Of a stretch of DNA of 64,000 bases, positions 32,350-41,640 are shown in pieces. The notes below the pieces were generated by a model. That model did not search any database. It was not told where the DNA came from and worked only from the letters and a program-made list of their open reading frames with translations. The stretch comes from Trujillonella humicola (lineage in GTDB: Bacteria > Actinomycetota > Actinomycetes > Mycobacteriales > Geodermatophilaceae): assembly GCF_046233715.1 (NCBI RefSeq), contig NZ_JBJNRJ010000001.1, forward strand, positions 186,001 through 250,000. The letters run 5' to 3'. The position numbers were made by a program, and so were the translations under genes. Positions within the stretch are counted from its first letter, which is position 1, and each line of letters begins with the position of its first letter.

Positions 32350-33129
32350 TCAGCCGGCGGGGGACATCGCGCGACCCCGCCGCCAGTAGCCGATGGCGTG
32401 GTGCCGGGCCCGGCCCAGGCCCCAGCGCGCGCGCAGGTCGGCCCGGATCGTGCGGACGGCGGCGGACTCCGCGCCCACCCAGGCGAAGACGTCGTCCCCG
32501 TCGGCCGGCGGGTCGAGTCCGGCCACGGCAGCGGCCAGGAGGGTGCTCTCCCCCGGCGGTGTGCCGCCGCGGTGCAGCCAGCGGACGGTCACCCCTGCCG
32601 GAACCGCGAGCGGCTGCTCCTCCTCGGGGCCGGCGACCTCGACCAGCGCCAGCCCGGTCGTCGACGGCGCGGCCTCGGCGAGGATGCGGCTGATCGCCGG
32701 CAGTGCCGTCTCGTCGCCGGCGAGCAGCAGCCGGCCGGCCGCCCGGATGCCCAGGTCGCCGCTGCCGGCGACGCCCAGCAGCGCCCCGGGCGCCGCGGCG
32801 GCGGCCCAGGACGCCGCCGGGCCGTCGCCGTGCAGGACGAAGTCGATCTCCACCTCGCCGCGGGCGGCGTCCTGCCGACGGGCGGTGTAGCTGCGCAGCG
32901 CGACCCCGTGGGCACCGACCGGCCACACGATCCGGCCGTCCCGGGCGACCGCCGGCCAGCGGGGCGCCGGGTCACCGACGCGGGGGACGAGCAGGTTCAC
33001 CGTCGGGCCCGCCGCGGCGGCCGCCGCCGGCGTCCCGGCGAGGACGACCCGGCGGACGGTGGGCGTCACGTCGGTGACGGAGACGGCGGTGAGGACGTCG
33101 ACGTCGCGCAGGCCGTCGGGAGCTGTCAC
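32350..33129 (-). CDS. Siderophore-interacting FAD protein (SIP/ViuB family)
   Basis: A 259-residue ferric-siderophore reductase family member. The FAD-binding region is LRSYTARRQDAARGEVEIDFVLHGDGPAASWAAAAAPG, with R-x-Y-T and the H-G-x-G-P-A-S-x-W motif, followed by the NAD(P)H-domain GDETALPAISRIL and a C-terminal AESAAVRTIRADLR and GYWRRGR segment. These proteins reduce ferric siderophores in the cytoplasm. GTG 33129 has TACGCT 7 nt upstream on the minus strand, so the transcript is likely leaderless. No siderophore genes are adjacent. Confidence 0.9.
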   Translation of the reverse strand: MTAPDGLRDVDVLTAVSVTDVTPTVRRVVLAGTPAAAAAAGPTVNLLVPRVGDPAPRWPAVARDGRIVWPVGAHGVALRSYTARRQDAARGEVEIDFVLHGDGPAASWAAAAAPGALLGVAGSGDLGIRAAGRLLLAGDETALPAISRILAEAAPSTTGLALVEVAGPEEEQPLAVPAGVTVRWLHRGGTPPGESTLLAAAVAGLDPPADGDDVFAWVGAESAAVRTIRADLRARWGLGRARHHAIGYWRRGRAMSPAG

Positions 33130-33427
33130 GCGCTGGAGCGTAGGCAGCCGCCACGCGGGCCGACCCGGCCGACCCCGGGGGAATGGAGTCGACCGGGCCG
33201 GCGATCGAGGACGTCCGGGTCACCCTGGGTAGTTGCGTCGGCCGGTCTGACCTGCGCTGTCCCCGGATCCCTGTCCGTCGGTGGCAACGCTACGTGAGCG
33301 TCGGCGGCTCTGCAGCGCCCGCAGGGGTGAACTCGTTGCCCGGCCGGGTGATGTGTGCCCCGTCCTCCGCGGGGGCAGGCAGCGGAGGACGGGCCGCGCG
33401 GCGGCACCCACCGACGGGGAGGACGGC

Positions 33428-33637
33428 ATGGCGGACGACTTCGGGAAGGGCGACCACGTCACGTGGAAGAGCCACGGTGGCGAGGCCGAGGGCACCGTCA
33501 AGAGGAAGATCACCGAGGACACGGAGGTCGCCGGCCGGAAGGTCAGGGCCAGCTCCGACGACCCGCAGTACGAGGTCGAGAGCGAGAAGAGCGGCGGCAC
33601 CGCGGTGCACAAGCCGTCGGCACTGGAGAAGAAGTGA
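33428..33637 (+). CDS. Hypervirulence-associated TUDOR-domain protein (DUF2945)
   Basis: A 69-residue protein with the pattern KGDHVTWKSHGGEAEGTVKRKITEDTEVAGRKVRASSDDPQYEVESEKSGGTAVHKPSAL, the complete DUF2945 (HVA1) beta-barrel, where the W-x-S-x-G-G-x-x-x-G-x-V core is conserved. ATG 33428 follows GGGGAGG by 5 nt. Function is unknown; such proteins are small, basic-patterned and found in many actinobacteria. The next gene follows after 40 bp, likely in one operon. Confidence 0.85.
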   Translation: MADDFGKGDHVTWKSHGGEAEGTVKRKITEDTEVAGRKVRASSDDPQYEVESEKSGGTAVHKPSALEKK

Positions 33638-33677
33638 GCGCCGGAACCACCGCACGACCAGCACACAGGAGGCACCC

Positions 33678-34109
33678 GTGAGCGAGACCGACGACCAGTT
33701 CGCCGGCGTGTCATCACGCAGCACCAAGCACAACCCGCGCCTGGACGAGGAGCTCGAGCACGAGGTCCAGGGGATGCTCAAGGCCGAGCGGGCCACCCGC
33801 GCGCACGAGTGGCGCGAGGTCGAGCCGGTCGCCGAGGGCGATCCGGACATCGACGCCGACCCCCAGGGGACCCTGACCGGTGGCGTGCCCGTCGGCATGA
33901 CCGAGGACGCCGTCGTGGCCAGGGCAGAGCTGGCCCGGTGGCTGGACCGCGCGGACTTCCCCGCCACCGGCCCCGAGCTGGTCGAGGCCGCTCTGGACCA
34001 CCGGGCGCCGGACGCCGTGGTCGACGAGCTGGGCCGGCTGCCCGCGGGAGAGGCGTTCGAGCGGATCGGGGACGTCGTGCGCGCGCTGGGCTACCCGACC
34101 GAGACCTGA
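33678..34109 (+). CDS. DUF2795-containing protein
   Basis: A 143-residue protein from GTG 33678 with AGGAGG 5 nt upstream. The acidic N-terminal half contains HNPRLDEELEHEVQGML; the C-terminal 60 residues (ARAELARWLDRADFPATGPELVEAALDHRAPDAVVDELGRLP, then GEAFERIGDVVRALG) are a DUF2795-like helical domain. Function is unknown. Together with the HVA1 gene it forms a likely two-gene unit ending in a hairpin. Confidence 0.78.
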   Translation: MSETDDQFAGVSSRSTKHNPRLDEELEHEVQGMLKAERATRAHEWREVEPVAEGDPDIDADPQGTLTGGVPVGMTEDAVVARAELARWLDRADFPATGPELVEAALDHRAPDAVVDELGRLPAGEAFERIGDVVRALGYPTET

Positions 34110-34131
34110 CGCCCCCGGCGGGGCGGACGGC

Positions 34132-34177
34132 AGGAGGGGGAGCGGCCGGGATCAGGACCCGGTCCGCTCCCCCTCCT
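34132..34177. terminator. Hairpin terminator overlapping the convergent gene end
   Basis: A 14-bp perfect stem AGGAGGGGGAGCGG (34132-34145) with its complement (34164-34177) plus 5 inner pairs. It lies after the DUF2795 stop and reaches 26 nt into the 3' coding end of the minus-strand coiled-coil gene, so one structure serves two convergent genes. Confidence 0.65.
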
Positions 34178-35027
34178 CCTCGTTCTGCTCCTCCTCGGCG
34201 ATCTCCTCGGCGCCACGCCGGCGGAACAGCCGCGAGCCGGGGAAGCCCTTCACCACCTGCCGCAGGTCCTGCATCGTGTCGAGCAGGTCGTGCACGTCCG
34301 GGCCCACGCCCTCGAGCGTCTTGAGCACGGGCAGGATGTCGTCGTCGAGGTGCTCGAGGAGCGTCGGCAGCCGGTCGATGATCGTGACCAGCGCCTCCAC
34401 CTCCTGCGGGTCCATCGTCTCCGCCAGCCGCTTGACCACCGGGGTCAGGTCGCGCAGCGGTCCCTCGTAGCCGGCGAGCAGCGGGTCGACCCGCGAGACG
34501 AGGTCCTCGGCCCGCCCGACGGCGCCCTCGGCCCGCCCGACCGCCCCCTCGGCGCGCTCGATGGTCCGGCCGACGGCGTCGATGGCCTGGTCGGCTTTCT
34601 GCTGGGTCTGGCCGACGGCGTCGATGGCCTGGTCGGCTTTCTGCTGGGTCTGGCCGACGGCGTCGATGGCCTCGTCGGCCTTCTTCTGCGTCTGACCGAC
34701 CGCGTCGATGGCCTCGTCGGCCTTCTTCTGCGTCTCGCCGACCGCCTCGATGGCCTGGTCCGCCTCCTCGAGCGTTCCGCCGGCCCGGGTGATCGTCTCG
34801 TCGGCCCGGCGCCGGGTGGCCTCCAGGTCGGTGACGGCTCGGTCGACCCGGTCGAGCAGGCCCTCGGCCGAGGAGACCGCGGCGGTGAACCGGTCCAGCA
34901 GGCCCTCGACCCGGCCGACCGCGCTGACGACGCGAGGTACGAGCGCGACCGCCTCGGACAGGCCCTCCCGGAGGCCGTCGACCGCGGCCAGGACGTCGGA
35001 GGGACCGGGGAGGGAGGGCAGGCGCAC
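34152..35027 (-). CDS. Coiled-coil protein with 14-residue tandem repeats
   Basis: A 291-residue protein, ATG 35027. Residues about 90-160 are a near-perfect tandem array of the 14-residue unit ADEAIDAVGQTQKK, two heptads per unit, preceded by weaker heptads (VRRADETITRAGG-like) and followed by 7-residue units AEGAVGR. The C-terminal 100 residues are helical (VVKRLAETMDPQEVEALVTIIDRLP) and end in a very acidic tail. No signal peptide or TM is evident. The shape resembles apolipoprotein/mce-like or structural coiled coils; similar actinobacterial proteins are uncharacterised. The repeats are nearly identical at DNA level. Confidence 0.75.
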   Translation of the reverse strand: MRLPSLPGPSDVLAAVDGLREGLSEAVALVPRVVSAVGRVEGLLDRFTAAVSSAEGLLDRVDRAVTDLEATRRRADETITRAGGTLEEADQAIEAVGETQKKADEAIDAVGQTQKKADEAIDAVGQTQQKADQAIDAVGQTQQKADQAIDAVGRTIERAEGAVGRAEGAVGRAEDLVSRVDPLLAGYEGPLRDLTPVVKRLAETMDPQEVEALVTIIDRLPTLLEHLDDDILPVLKTLEGVGPDVHDLLDTMQDLRQVVKGFPGSRLFRRRGAEEIAEEEQNEEEGERTGS

Positions 35028-35197
35028 GAGCCGACGCTACGTCCGGGAGCGATCCGTCGCCGGACGATCTCCGCGCGTCACCCGTCCGGACGGTCTCTGG
35101 GACGTATCGTGAGGGGCCGCCCACGAAGCGTGTGCGGAGTGCCCGCCTGCGCACGGGTACGGAACGGCACGGACCACGACGATGGGATGTCGACGCG

Positions 35198-37285
35198 GTG
35201 GGGGACTCGCGAGCGGGGGGCGGCGCCGGGGACGGCGACGTCGGTCGGAACGGCGAGCCGCTGACCCTCGAGCAGCTCATCGCCCGCCAGGGCAGCGGGC
35301 CCAGCGGCCGCCGCGCGGCGCGGCGCACCGGCGACGTGCCCATCCCGCTGCTGCCCGGCGAGTCGCTGCCGGCCCACCGGGGTCCGCGCCCCGCCGTCCC
35401 GCCGCCCGCCGGCCCCCGCCGCAGCGACCCCGCGGTCCCGCGCCCGCCGGCGCAGGACGCCGCCCCGTCCGCCCGGCCGCCCTCGCCGTCCACCCCCCGG
35501 CCTGCGCCGACGGGACCGGAGGCGTCCGCGGGCGGCCGGGGTCTCCCGCCGGTGCCCTCCCCGCCGCTGCGGGCCGCCGCTGCTGCGCCGCCGGCGGCCG
35601 GAACGCCGGCACCTGCGCCGCCCCGGCAGGCACCTGGCGCCTCCGGCGTCCGGTACAGCCAGCCGGTCCCGCCGCTGCCCGGCGGCGGCCCCCGCACGCC
35701 GCAGCGGCCCGGCCGGCCGCTCCCGCCGATCCCCGGCCTCGACGCCCCCGGACGGTCGGGTGCCACGGCGGCGCCGCGGCCGCCGCGCAAGGAGACCCGA
35801 GCCGCGCGCCGGGCCGCCCGCAGCCCCGGTCGCCGCCGCCTGCTGCGGCTGGCGCAGGGGGTCGTGGCCCTGGTGGTCCTGGTGGCCGCCTACTACCTGG
35901 GGCTCTACGTCTACGTCGACACCAGCATCGAGCGCGTGGAGGCGCTCGCCGCCGACGGACCCGAGGTGATCGCGCCGGGTCTGCAGGAGGGCGCGGCCAC
36001 CTACCTGGTCGTCGGCACCGGCATGCCGGGCGCCGAGGGCGCCGACGGCGTCGCCGCGCTGCTGGCCCGCGTGGCACCGGACGAGGAGTCGGCGGTCCTC
36101 ATCAGCCTGCCGCCGCGCGCGCTCGTCGACACCCCGGCCTGCCCGGCGGCCGACGGCGAGCTGCGCGACCCGGTCACCGAGGCCCTCGCCGACTCCCTGC
36201 TCGAAGGCGGGCCGGCCTGCCTGGTGCGGTCGGTGCAGCAGCTGTCCGGGCTGCGCGTCGACCACTACCTCGGCGTCGACCTCGCCCGCCTGCCCGACAT
36301 GGTCGACGCCCTCGACGGCATCCCCGTCTGCCTGCCCGCGGTCACCGGGGCCTGGGCGGCGGCGGCCGAGCCGCTCCCGGCCGGGGCCTCCGAACTCGAC
36401 GGCGACCGCGCCGCGGGGTGGATGCGGCCCGGCGACCCGGCCGCCGACATGGCGGGGACGGCGGTCGCCGAGCGGGCCCAGGTGCTGCTCACCGCCACGC
36501 TGCGGCAGGCGATGTCGCCGGGCGTGCTGGGCAACCCGGTGCGGCTCACGTCGTTCCTGACCAGCGCCGCCGATGCGCTCACCGTCGACGACGGCACGAA
36601 CCTGGGCGACCTGAGCAGCCTCGCCGGCGCCCTGGGCGACCTCTCCGGCGACGCCGTCCAGCGGGCCGCGCTGCCGGTCGCGCAGGTCGGCTACGTGCCG
36701 GCCGGGACCGACGAGTCCTACGTGCTGCTCGACCGCGCCGCTGCGCGGGCGCTGTTCGAGAGCCTGCTGGAGGACGGGCGGCTGCCCGCCGAGGTCGTCG
36801 ACGGGCCGGCGGACGACGCCGCCGCTCCGCCCCCGGCCGTCCCGGAGCCGCCCGCCCCCGCGCCGGCCCCCGTCCTCGTCCCGCCGGCGGAGATCACGCT
36901 CGACGTCCTCAACGGGACGTCGACGGCCGGCCTGGCCGCCACGGTGGCCGACGCGCTGCGCGGCCAGGGCTTCGTCGTCGGGCAGGTGAGCAACCAGCGC
37001 GGCGGGGTCGAGGCCACCGTGGTCCGCCACGGCCCCGGCGTCCTCGCGCAGGCGCAGACGGTCGCCGCCGCGGTGCCCGGCGCCGTCCTGGAGCCCAGCG
37101 ACGCCATCGGCGACACGGTGCAGCTCGTCGTCGGGCCGAACTTCGGCGAGGTCGTCGCGCCGGTCCCGCCGCCGGCCCCGGCCGCCGAGACCGCAGCGGA
37201 GACGGCAGCGCCCGGTCCCGAGCCGGTCACCGGCACGCTGGCCGCCGAGGCCGCCCCCGCCTCGGCGTCGACCAGCTGCGGATGA
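35198..37285 (+). CDS. Divergent LCP-family protein with LytR C-terminal domain
   Basis: A 695-residue protein: a roughly 210-residue Pro/Arg/Ala-rich cytoplasmic N-terminus, one TM (about 215-240, LLRLAQGVVALVVLVAAYYLGLYVYV), an extracellular LCP-like domain (about 265-510) and a LytR_C domain (EITLDVLNGTSTAGLAATVADALRGQGF). LCP proteins attach glycopolymers to peptidoglycan. Expected D-R and P-R-D catalytic residues are not found where they should be: the region reads VVGTGMPGAEGADGV and SLPPRAL, so activity is doubtful. GTG 35198 has a weak GGGA upstream; other starts are possible. Confidence 0.75.
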   Translation: MGDSRAGGGAGDGDVGRNGEPLTLEQLIARQGSGPSGRRAARRTGDVPIPLLPGESLPAHRGPRPAVPPPAGPRRSDPAVPRPPAQDAAPSARPPSPSTPRPAPTGPEASAGGRGLPPVPSPPLRAAAAAPPAAGTPAPAPPRQAPGASGVRYSQPVPPLPGGGPRTPQRPGRPLPPIPGLDAPGRSGATAAPRPPRKETRAARRAARSPGRRRLLRLAQGVVALVVLVAAYYLGLYVYVDTSIERVEALAADGPEVIAPGLQEGAATYLVVGTGMPGAEGADGVAALLARVAPDEESAVLISLPPRALVDTPACPAADGELRDPVTEALADSLLEGGPACLVRSVQQLSGLRVDHYLGVDLARLPDMVDALDGIPVCLPAVTGAWAAAAEPLPAGASELDGDRAAGWMRPGDPAADMAGTAVAERAQVLLTATLRQAMSPGVLGNPVRLTSFLTSAADALTVDDGTNLGDLSSLAGALGDLSGDAVQRAALPVAQVGYVPAGTDESYVLLDRAAARALFESLLEDGRLPAEVVDGPADDAAAPPPAVPEPPAPAPAPVLVPPAEITLDVLNGTSTAGLAATVADALRGQGFVVGQVSNQRGGVEATVVRHGPGVLAQAQTVAAAVPGAVLEPSDAIGDTVQLVVGPNFGEVVAPVPPPAPAAETAAETAAPGPEPVTGTLAAEAAPASASTSCG

Positions 37286-37321
37286 CCCGGTCGCAGCCGG
37301 GAACACACCTCCTGACGCCGA

Positions 37322-37351
37322 ACGGCCCGCTCCCGGAGGGGAGCGGGCCGT
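37322..37351. terminator. Bidirectional hairpin between LCP gene and pstB
   Basis: Perfect 13-bp arms ACGGCCCGCTCCC (37322-37334) and complement (37339-37351) around a 4-nt loop, midway between two convergent genes. Confidence 0.8.
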
Positions 37352-37370
37352 CCAGGCCGTGCGGGTCAGC

Positions 37371-38150
37371 TCACCCGAAGCGGCCCGAGATGTAGTCCTC
37401 GGTCGCCTTCTGGTCGGGGTTGCTGAAGATCTTCTCGGTCGGGTTGAACTCGATCAGCCGGCCGGGCTGCCCCACCCCGTTGAGGTTGAAGAACCCGGTC
37501 TGCTCGCTCACACGGGCCGCCTGCTGCATGTTGTGCGTGACGATCACGATCGTGAAGCGCTCCTTGAGCTCCGCCATCAGGTCCTCGATGGCGAGCGTGG
37601 AGATGGGGTCCAGCGCCGAGCAGGGCTCGTCCATGAGCAGCACGTCGGGCTCGACGGCGATCGCACGGGCGATGCACAGGCGCTGCTGCTGACCGCCGGA
37701 CAGGCCCGAGCCGGGGCGGTCGAGGCGGTCCTTGACCTCGGTCCAGAGGTTGGCGCCGCGCAGCGACTTCTCGACCAGGTCGTCGGTCTCGGACTTCTTC
37801 ATCCGCCGGTTGTTCAGCCGGTTGCCGGCGATCACGTTGTCGTAGATCGACATCGTCGGGAACGGGTTGGGCCGCTGGAAGACCATGCCGATCTGGCGGC
37901 GGACGTTCACCGGGTCGACGTCGCTGCCGTAGAGGTCCTGGCCGTCCATGACGACCTTGCCCTCGACGCGGGCGCCGGGGAGCACCTCGTGCATCCGGTT
38001 GAGCGAGCGCAGGAAGGTCGACTTGCCGCAGCCCGACGGGCCGATCAACGCGGTGATGCTGCGCGGTTCGATGGCGACGTTGACGCCCTCCACGGCGAGG
38101 AAGTTGCCGTAGTAGATGTTGAGGTCGGAGACCTCGATGCGCTTGGCCAC
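37371..38150 (-). CDS. pstB: Phosphate ABC transporter ATPase PstB
   Basis: A 259-residue ABC ATPase. Walker A GPSGCGKST is at residues 37-45, the Q-loop is VFQRPNPFP, the signature LSGGQQQRLCIARAIA, Walker B VLLMDEPCSALDP, and the switch His in IVIVTHNMQQA. The N-R-M-N-x and NPFPMSIYDNV-type region confirms PstB. It energises the PstA-PstC channel. Start is GTG 38150. It is the last gene of pstS-pstC-pstA-pstB. Confidence 0.97.
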   Translation of the reverse strand: MAKRIEVSDLNIYYGNFLAVEGVNVAIEPRSITALIGPSGCGKSTFLRSLNRMHEVLPGARVEGKVVMDGQDLYGSDVDPVNVRRQIGMVFQRPNPFPTMSIYDNVIAGNRLNNRRMKKSETDDLVEKSLRGANLWTEVKDRLDRPGSGLSGGQQQRLCIARAIAVEPDVLLMDEPCSALDPISTLAIEDLMAELKERFTIVIVTHNMQQAARVSEQTGFFNLNGVGQPGRLIEFNPTEKIFSNPDQKATEDYISGRFG

Positions 38151-38178
38151 GTGCGTGTCCTCCGTGTCGGTCGGTCGG

Positions 38179-39255
38179 TCAGCGACCGGTCTTGGGGGCG
38201 AAGAAGCGGCTGATCAGGCGGGCGACGATGTTGAGCGCCATGACCAGGATGATGAGCAGGAGCGCTGCCGTCCAGGCGCGGTCGATGAACGCCTGCGTCG
38301 CGGTGCCCGGCTGGGTGAGCTGGTAGAAGGCGAACACCGGCAGGGTCGCCATCCGTCCGTCGAACGGGTTCAGGTTGGTTCCGGTGATCAGGCCCACGGT
38401 GATCAGCAGGGGCGCGGTCTCGCCGACGACCCGGGCGACGGCCAGCGTGATGCCGGTGCCCAGGCCCGCGACGGCGGTGGGGAGCACGACCTTGACCACG
38501 GTGCGCCACTTGGGCACGCCCAGGGCGTAGCTGGCCTCTCGCAGCTCGTTCGGCACGAGCTTGAGGACCTCTTCGCAGGAGCGGACCACCACGGGGATCA
38601 TCAGCACCGACAGGGCGACCGAGCCCATGATGCCCGCGCGGAAGCTGTTGCCGAAGAGCAGCGTGAACAGGGCGAAGGCGAACAGGCCGGCGACGATCGA
38701 CGGGATGCCGGTCATGACGTCGACGAAGAAGGTGATGGCCCGCTTGAGCCGGCCGCTGCCGTACTCGACGAGGTAGATGGCCGTCATGAGCCCGATGGGC
38801 ACGGAGATCAGCGTCGCGACGAGCGTGATGATCAGCGTGCCGAGGATGGCGTGGTAGGCGCCGCCGCCCTCGCCGACGACCCGGAACATCGAGTTGGTGA
38901 AGAAGTCCGCGTCGAGGCGGGCGAGGCCGTTGTCGAGCACGGTGTACACGAGGGAGAGCAGCGGAACCATCGCGATGCCGAAGGCGGTCGTCACCAGGCA
39001 GGTGACCAGCCGGTCGGTGCCCTTGCGGGGCCCCTCCACCGTGCGTGAGGTCAGCCACACGACCAGCGTCCCGATGATGACGCCGTAGATGACGGTGGAG
39101 GTGACGCTGAAGCCGGTGAGCGCGGACAGCAGCGCCCCGAGCGCGATGCCGGCGGCGTAGAGCCCGGAGGGGGCGAAGCGCGGCAGCCGCCGGTCGACCC
39201 GGACGGGTCCGGGGTCCTCGGTGGGGACGGGAGCGGGCCGGATGTCGGTGCTCAT
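38179..39255 (-). CDS. pstA: Phosphate ABC transporter permease PstA
   Basis: A 358-residue permease with six TM segments after a roughly 30-residue polar N-terminus. The EAA loop is ELREASYALGVPKWRTVVKVVLPTAVAGLGTGITLAVARVVGETAPLL, typical of PstA. ATG 39255 overlaps the pstC stop as TGATG, so it is coupled to pstC. A 28-bp gap precedes pstB. Confidence 0.96.
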   Translation of the reverse strand: MSTDIRPAPVPTEDPGPVRVDRRLPRFAPSGLYAAGIALGALLSALTGFSVTSTVIYGVIIGTLVVWLTSRTVEGPRKGTDRLVTCLVTTAFGIAMVPLLSLVYTVLDNGLARLDADFFTNSMFRVVGEGGGAYHAILGTLIITLVATLISVPIGLMTAIYLVEYGSGRLKRAITFFVDVMTGIPSIVAGLFAFALFTLLFGNSFRAGIMGSVALSVLMIPVVVRSCEEVLKLVPNELREASYALGVPKWRTVVKVVLPTAVAGLGTGITLAVARVVGETAPLLITVGLITGTNLNPFDGRMATLPVFAFYQLTQPGTATQAFIDRAWTAALLLIILVMALNIVARLISRFFAPKTGR

Positions 39256-40208
39256 CAGTTGGCTCCGGAGAAGTCGGCGCGCCGGTCGACGATCCAGCGG
39301 GCGAGCATGTTCACCGCGAGGGTGATGACGAAGAGCACGAGCCCGCTGGCGATCAGCGTGTTGACGCCGATGCCGGTGGCCTCGGGGAACCGCAGCGCGA
39401 TGTTGGACGCGATGGTCGAGGGGTTGGAGCTGCTGATCAGGTTCAGCGTGGCGGCGCTGCCGCCGGACAGGATGATCGCGACGGCCATGGTCTCGCCGAG
39501 CGCCCGGCCGAGGCCGAGCATCGCCCCGGCGATGACCCCGGACTTGCCGTAGGGCAGGACGGCCATCTTGATCATCTCCCACCGGGTCGCGCCGAGTGCC
39601 AGCGCGGCCTCCCGGTGGAGGGCCGGCGCCTGGCTGAACACCTCGCGGGCGATGGCCGAGATGATCGGCAGGATCATGACGGCGAGCACCAGGCCGACGG
39701 TGAGCATCGTGCGGCCGCTCGCCGAGGCGGGGCCGGCGAACAGCGGGATCCAGCCGGCGTTGTCGGCGAGCCAGTCGTGGAAGGGCACCAGCTGCGGGGC
39801 CAGGACGGCCAGGCCCCAGAAGCCGTAGACGACGCTGGGGATGGCCGCCAGCAGGTCGATCACGTAGCCCAGCGCGGACGCGATGCGGCGGGGGGCGAAG
39901 TAGGTGACGTAGAGCGCGATCCCGACGGCCAGCGGGGTGGCCACCAGCAGCGCGATGACCGCGCCGAGCAGCGTCCCGACGATGAGCGGCCAGACGTAGC
40001 TGGCCAGGCCCTCCCCGCCGGGGATCTGGTCCGAGGGGGCCGTCAGGGCGGGCAGCGCCTCGCTGATGAGGAAGGCGGCCACCCCCGCGAGGACGAGGAG
40101 GATGAGGATCCCGGAGCCCTTGGCGCTGCCGGAGAAGATGCGGTCACCCGGACGCCGCACGGCGTCCTGCCGCTTCGGGGGTTCGGTCGGGGCCTTCGTG
40201 GCGGTCAC
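39255..40208 (-). CDS. pstC: Phosphate ABC transporter permease PstC
   Basis: A 317-residue six-TM permease. The EAA loop HREAALALGATRWEMIKMAVLPYGKSGVIAGAMLGLGRALGETMAVAIILSGG is diagnostic. GTG 40208 is taken as start; the sequence upstream is interrupted by the assembly gap, so its leader and any link to pstS cannot be read. Confidence 0.96.
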   Translation of the reverse strand: MTATKAPTEPPKRQDAVRRPGDRIFSGSAKGSGILILLVLAGVAAFLISEALPALTAPSDQIPGGEGLASYVWPLIVGTLLGAVIALLVATPLAVGIALYVTYFAPRRIASALGYVIDLLAAIPSVVYGFWGLAVLAPQLVPFHDWLADNAGWIPLFAGPASASGRTMLTVGLVLAVMILPIISAIAREVFSQAPALHREAALALGATRWEMIKMAVLPYGKSGVIAGAMLGLGRALGETMAVAIILSGGSAATLNLISSSNPSTIASNIALRFPEATGIGVNTLIASGLVLFVITLAVNMLARWIVDRRADFSGAN

Positions 40209-40256
40209 CGCTGCTCCGTGGGGGTCGGTCGGGGTTGCGTGCCCTGGACGGGCGGT

Positions 40257-40436
<180 letters not shown>

Positions 40437-40449
40437 CGGGGTACCGGTC

Positions 40450-41574
40450 TCAGCCGGCGGTGATGGCGTCGACCGCGGTCTGCGCCTGCTCGCGCAGGGC
40501 GTCGGAGATCGGGGCGTTGCCGGCGTTGTCGGCGGCAGCCTGCTGGCCGTCCTCGCTGATCACGTACTGCATGAAGGCCTGCACGTTGTCGGCGGTGGAC
40601 TGGTCGTCGTACTGGACGCAGCCGATGTGGTAGCTGATCAGGACGATCGGGTACTCGCCGGACCCCTCGGTCTGCCGGTTGACCTCGATGGCGAAGTCGT
40701 ACTCGCCGCGGCCCTCGACGGCCGGGGAGTTCTCGACGACCGCCGCGGCCGCCTCGGCGCTGGGCCCGACGTAGTCCTCGCCGACACCGACGTTGACGAC
40801 GCCGAGGTCACCGGCCCGGCTGGCGTCGGCGTAGGTCACCGCACCCGCGGTGCTGGTGACGACCTCGATGACGCCGGAGGTGCCGTTGGCGGCCTCGCCG
40901 CCGGGCAGCGGCCACACGCCGTCCGGCTCGGAGGTCCAGACCTCGGGGGCGGCCTGGTTCAGGTAGTCCGTGAAGTTGTCGGTCGTCCCCGAGTCGTCGG
41001 CGCGGTGGACCGGCGTGATCGTGGTGTCCGGCAGCGTGGCGTCGGGGTTCTCCTCCGCGATGGCCGGGTCGTTCCACGTGGTGATGTCGCCGGTGAAGAT
41101 GCCGGCGATGACGTCCGGCGAGAGGTCGAGCTCGTCGACGCCCTCCAGGTTGAAGACGACCGCGATCGGCGAGATGTAGTTCGGCAGCTCGAAGACCTCA
41201 CCGTCGCCGGCGCACCGCTCCTGGGCCTGGGTCAGCTCCTCGTCGTCCAGCGCGGCGTCGGAGCCGGCGAACGCGGTGGTCCCGGCCAGGAACTGCTCGC
41301 GCCCGGCGCCGGATCCGGCCGGGTCGTAGCTGAACTGGACGTCGGGGTACTCGCCCTGGAACCCGGCCTGCCACGCCTCCATGGCGGCCTGCTGGCTGCT
41401 GGCGCCGGCGCCGGCGAGCTGGCCGCTCAGCTCCTGCGTGTCGCCGCCACCGCCGTTGCCGCTGCCGCCACCGGCGGTGTCGCCGGACTCGTTGTCGGCG
41501 CCACAGGCGGCCAGCGCGAGCGTGGCGGCCAGCGCGGTGGAGAGGGCCAAGGTGCGCGTCCTGCTGCGCAGCAT
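40450..41574 (-). CDS. pstS: Phosphate-binding lipoprotein PstS
   Basis: A 374-residue periplasmic-type binding protein, exported as a lipoprotein: signal peptide with lipobox LALAAC, Cys24 lipidated, followed by a Gly/Ser linker. The phosphate-binding fold shows GAGASSQQAAMEAW, DPAGSGAGREQF (P-loop-like S-G-x-G) and HRADDSGTTDNFTDYL, typical of PstS. ATG 41574 is preferred over the longer frame because the signal peptide begins there. PHO boxes lie upstream, so it should be induced on phosphate starvation by PhoP. Confidence 0.96.
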   Translation of the reverse strand: MLRSRTRTLALSTALAATLALAACGADNESGDTAGGGSGNGGGGDTQELSGQLAGAGASSQQAAMEAWQAGFQGEYPDVQFSYDPAGSGAGREQFLAGTTAFAGSDAALDDEELTQAQERCAGDGEVFELPNYISPIAVVFNLEGVDELDLSPDVIAGIFTGDITTWNDPAIAEENPDATLPDTTITPVHRADDSGTTDNFTDYLNQAAPEVWTSEPDGVWPLPGGEAANGTSGVIEVVTSTAGAVTYADASRAGDLGVVNVGVGEDYVGPSAEAAAAVVENSPAVEGRGEYDFAIEVNRQTEGSGEYPIVLISYHIGCVQYDDQSTADNVQAFMQYVISEDGQQAAADNAGNAPISDALREQAQTAVDAITAG

Positions 41575-41640
41575 CAAGTCAGTGCCTTTCGGAGGGTGCC
41601 CGGGCCTCGATGCCGGGCAGCGCGGATCCAACGTGCAGCG

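Noticed and set aside
34563..34769. Regular 42-nt repeats, first considered as a CRISPR array
   Set aside because: There are no unique spacers; the repeats are contiguous, keep frame and encode heptads within one protein.
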